From: Pseudomonas sp. QS1027 | GTDB taxonomy: Bacteria; Pseudomonadota; Gammaproteobacteria; Pseudomonadales; Pseudomonadaceae | Assembly (NCBI RefSeq): GCF_002814235.1 | Contig: NZ_PHSU01000003.1 | Coordinates: 496,001 to 560,000, forward strand | Length of the DNA: 64,000 bases | Reading direction: 5' to 3' | In this document: piece after piece, positions 62,019 through 64,000 of the stretch | Position numbering within the stretch: the first letter of the stretch is position 1 | Layout of the letters: each line of letters starts with the position of its first letter | Notes under the pieces: generated by a model | Databases searched by the model: none | What the model was told of the DNA's origin: nothing | Seen by the model: only the letters and a program-made list of their open reading frames with translations | Position numbers and translations under genes: made by a program

Positions 62019-64000
<1,982 letters not shown>

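Overview
The window is a 64 kb stretch of a Pseudomonas chromosome, most likely from the P. fluorescens lineage. The evidence is the high-GC coding style, the flhA-flhF-fleN-fliA-cheYZAB-motCD order, a CsrA/RsmA-type paralogue, genus-typical DUF3509 and DUF3309 proteins, a MupP phosphatase and a Pseudomonas-type REP pair. No rRNA, tRNA, CRISPR array, insertion sequence, integrase or prophage was seen. The left edge cuts flhA and the right edge cuts gyrA.

Layout. 1-14.4 kb: late flagellar and chemotaxis genes, all on the plus strand: flhA (5' end missing), flhF, fleN, fliA, cheY, cheZ, cheA, cheB, motC, motD, a ParA-like ATPase with a CheW-domain partner (ParC/ParP-like polar array genes), cheW and a DUF2802 gene. 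14.4-16.3 kb: two minus-strand genes, an orphan membrane-anchored coiled-coil protein and an exported alpha/beta hydrolase. 16.4-20.7 kb: aroC, an MFS transporter and methionine-salvage genes mtnB, mtnD, mtnC. 20.7-22.5 kb: a small LuxR-type regulator behind a long leader, a DUF3509 gene and an ankyrin protein. 22.5-27.7 kb: a minus-strand polar amino-acid ABC operon with an AstE-like zinc hydrolase inside it and an RpiR regulator at its end. 27.9-33.6 kb: small conserved genes, speE, an SDR, ynfA, a csrA paralogue, yheU and a lipoprotein nuclease. 33.7-39.7 kb: one very large LRR/NEL-type E3 ubiquitin-ligase toxin. 39.8-46.1 kb: mnmC, pap, a thiolase, a small protein and a DMT transporter. 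46.1-55.6 kb: fumC, a DUF2059 protein, bolA, trhO, a DsbA-like protein, an ABC exporter, rbdA (GGDEF-EAL) and a TenA/PqqC-like protein. 55.7-64 kb: a diguanylate cyclase, a YciK-like SDR, mupP, ubiG, mtaD, mtnA and gyrA (partial).

How the genes connect. The first block builds the flagellar export gate, sets flagellar number and place, switches on late genes (FliA), and signals to the motor (Che, MotCD). The ParA/CheW-domain pair probably places chemoreceptor arrays at the pole. Two c-di-GMP enzymes (RbdA and a GGDEF protein) could act on the same motile-to-sessile choice, and the CsrA paralogue could do so post-transcriptionally. Methionine salvage is split: mtnBDC sits at 18.7-20.7 kb, and mtaD/mtnA sit divergently at 59.2-61.7 kb.

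Most notable observations. (1) The 33.8-39.7 kb toxin gene holds an intact N-module/LRR/NEL unit with a CxD catalytic motif, preceded in frame by a shrunken second copy of the same architecture that breaks off just after its own catalytic cysteine. A strong internal ribosome-binding site lies exactly at the joint. (2) An 84-nt three-helix junction, predicted by eye at 28885-28968, sits directly upstream of the ribosome-binding site of an unknown 67-residue membrane protein and looks like a cis-regulatory RNA. (3) The CheA linker carries four copies of an acidic ITDxEFExLLDxLHGKG-like motif that recalls the CheY-binding tail of CheZ. (4) A perfect 9-bp inverted repeat lies in front of the ABC/AstE-like operon and is a candidate operator for its RpiR regulator.
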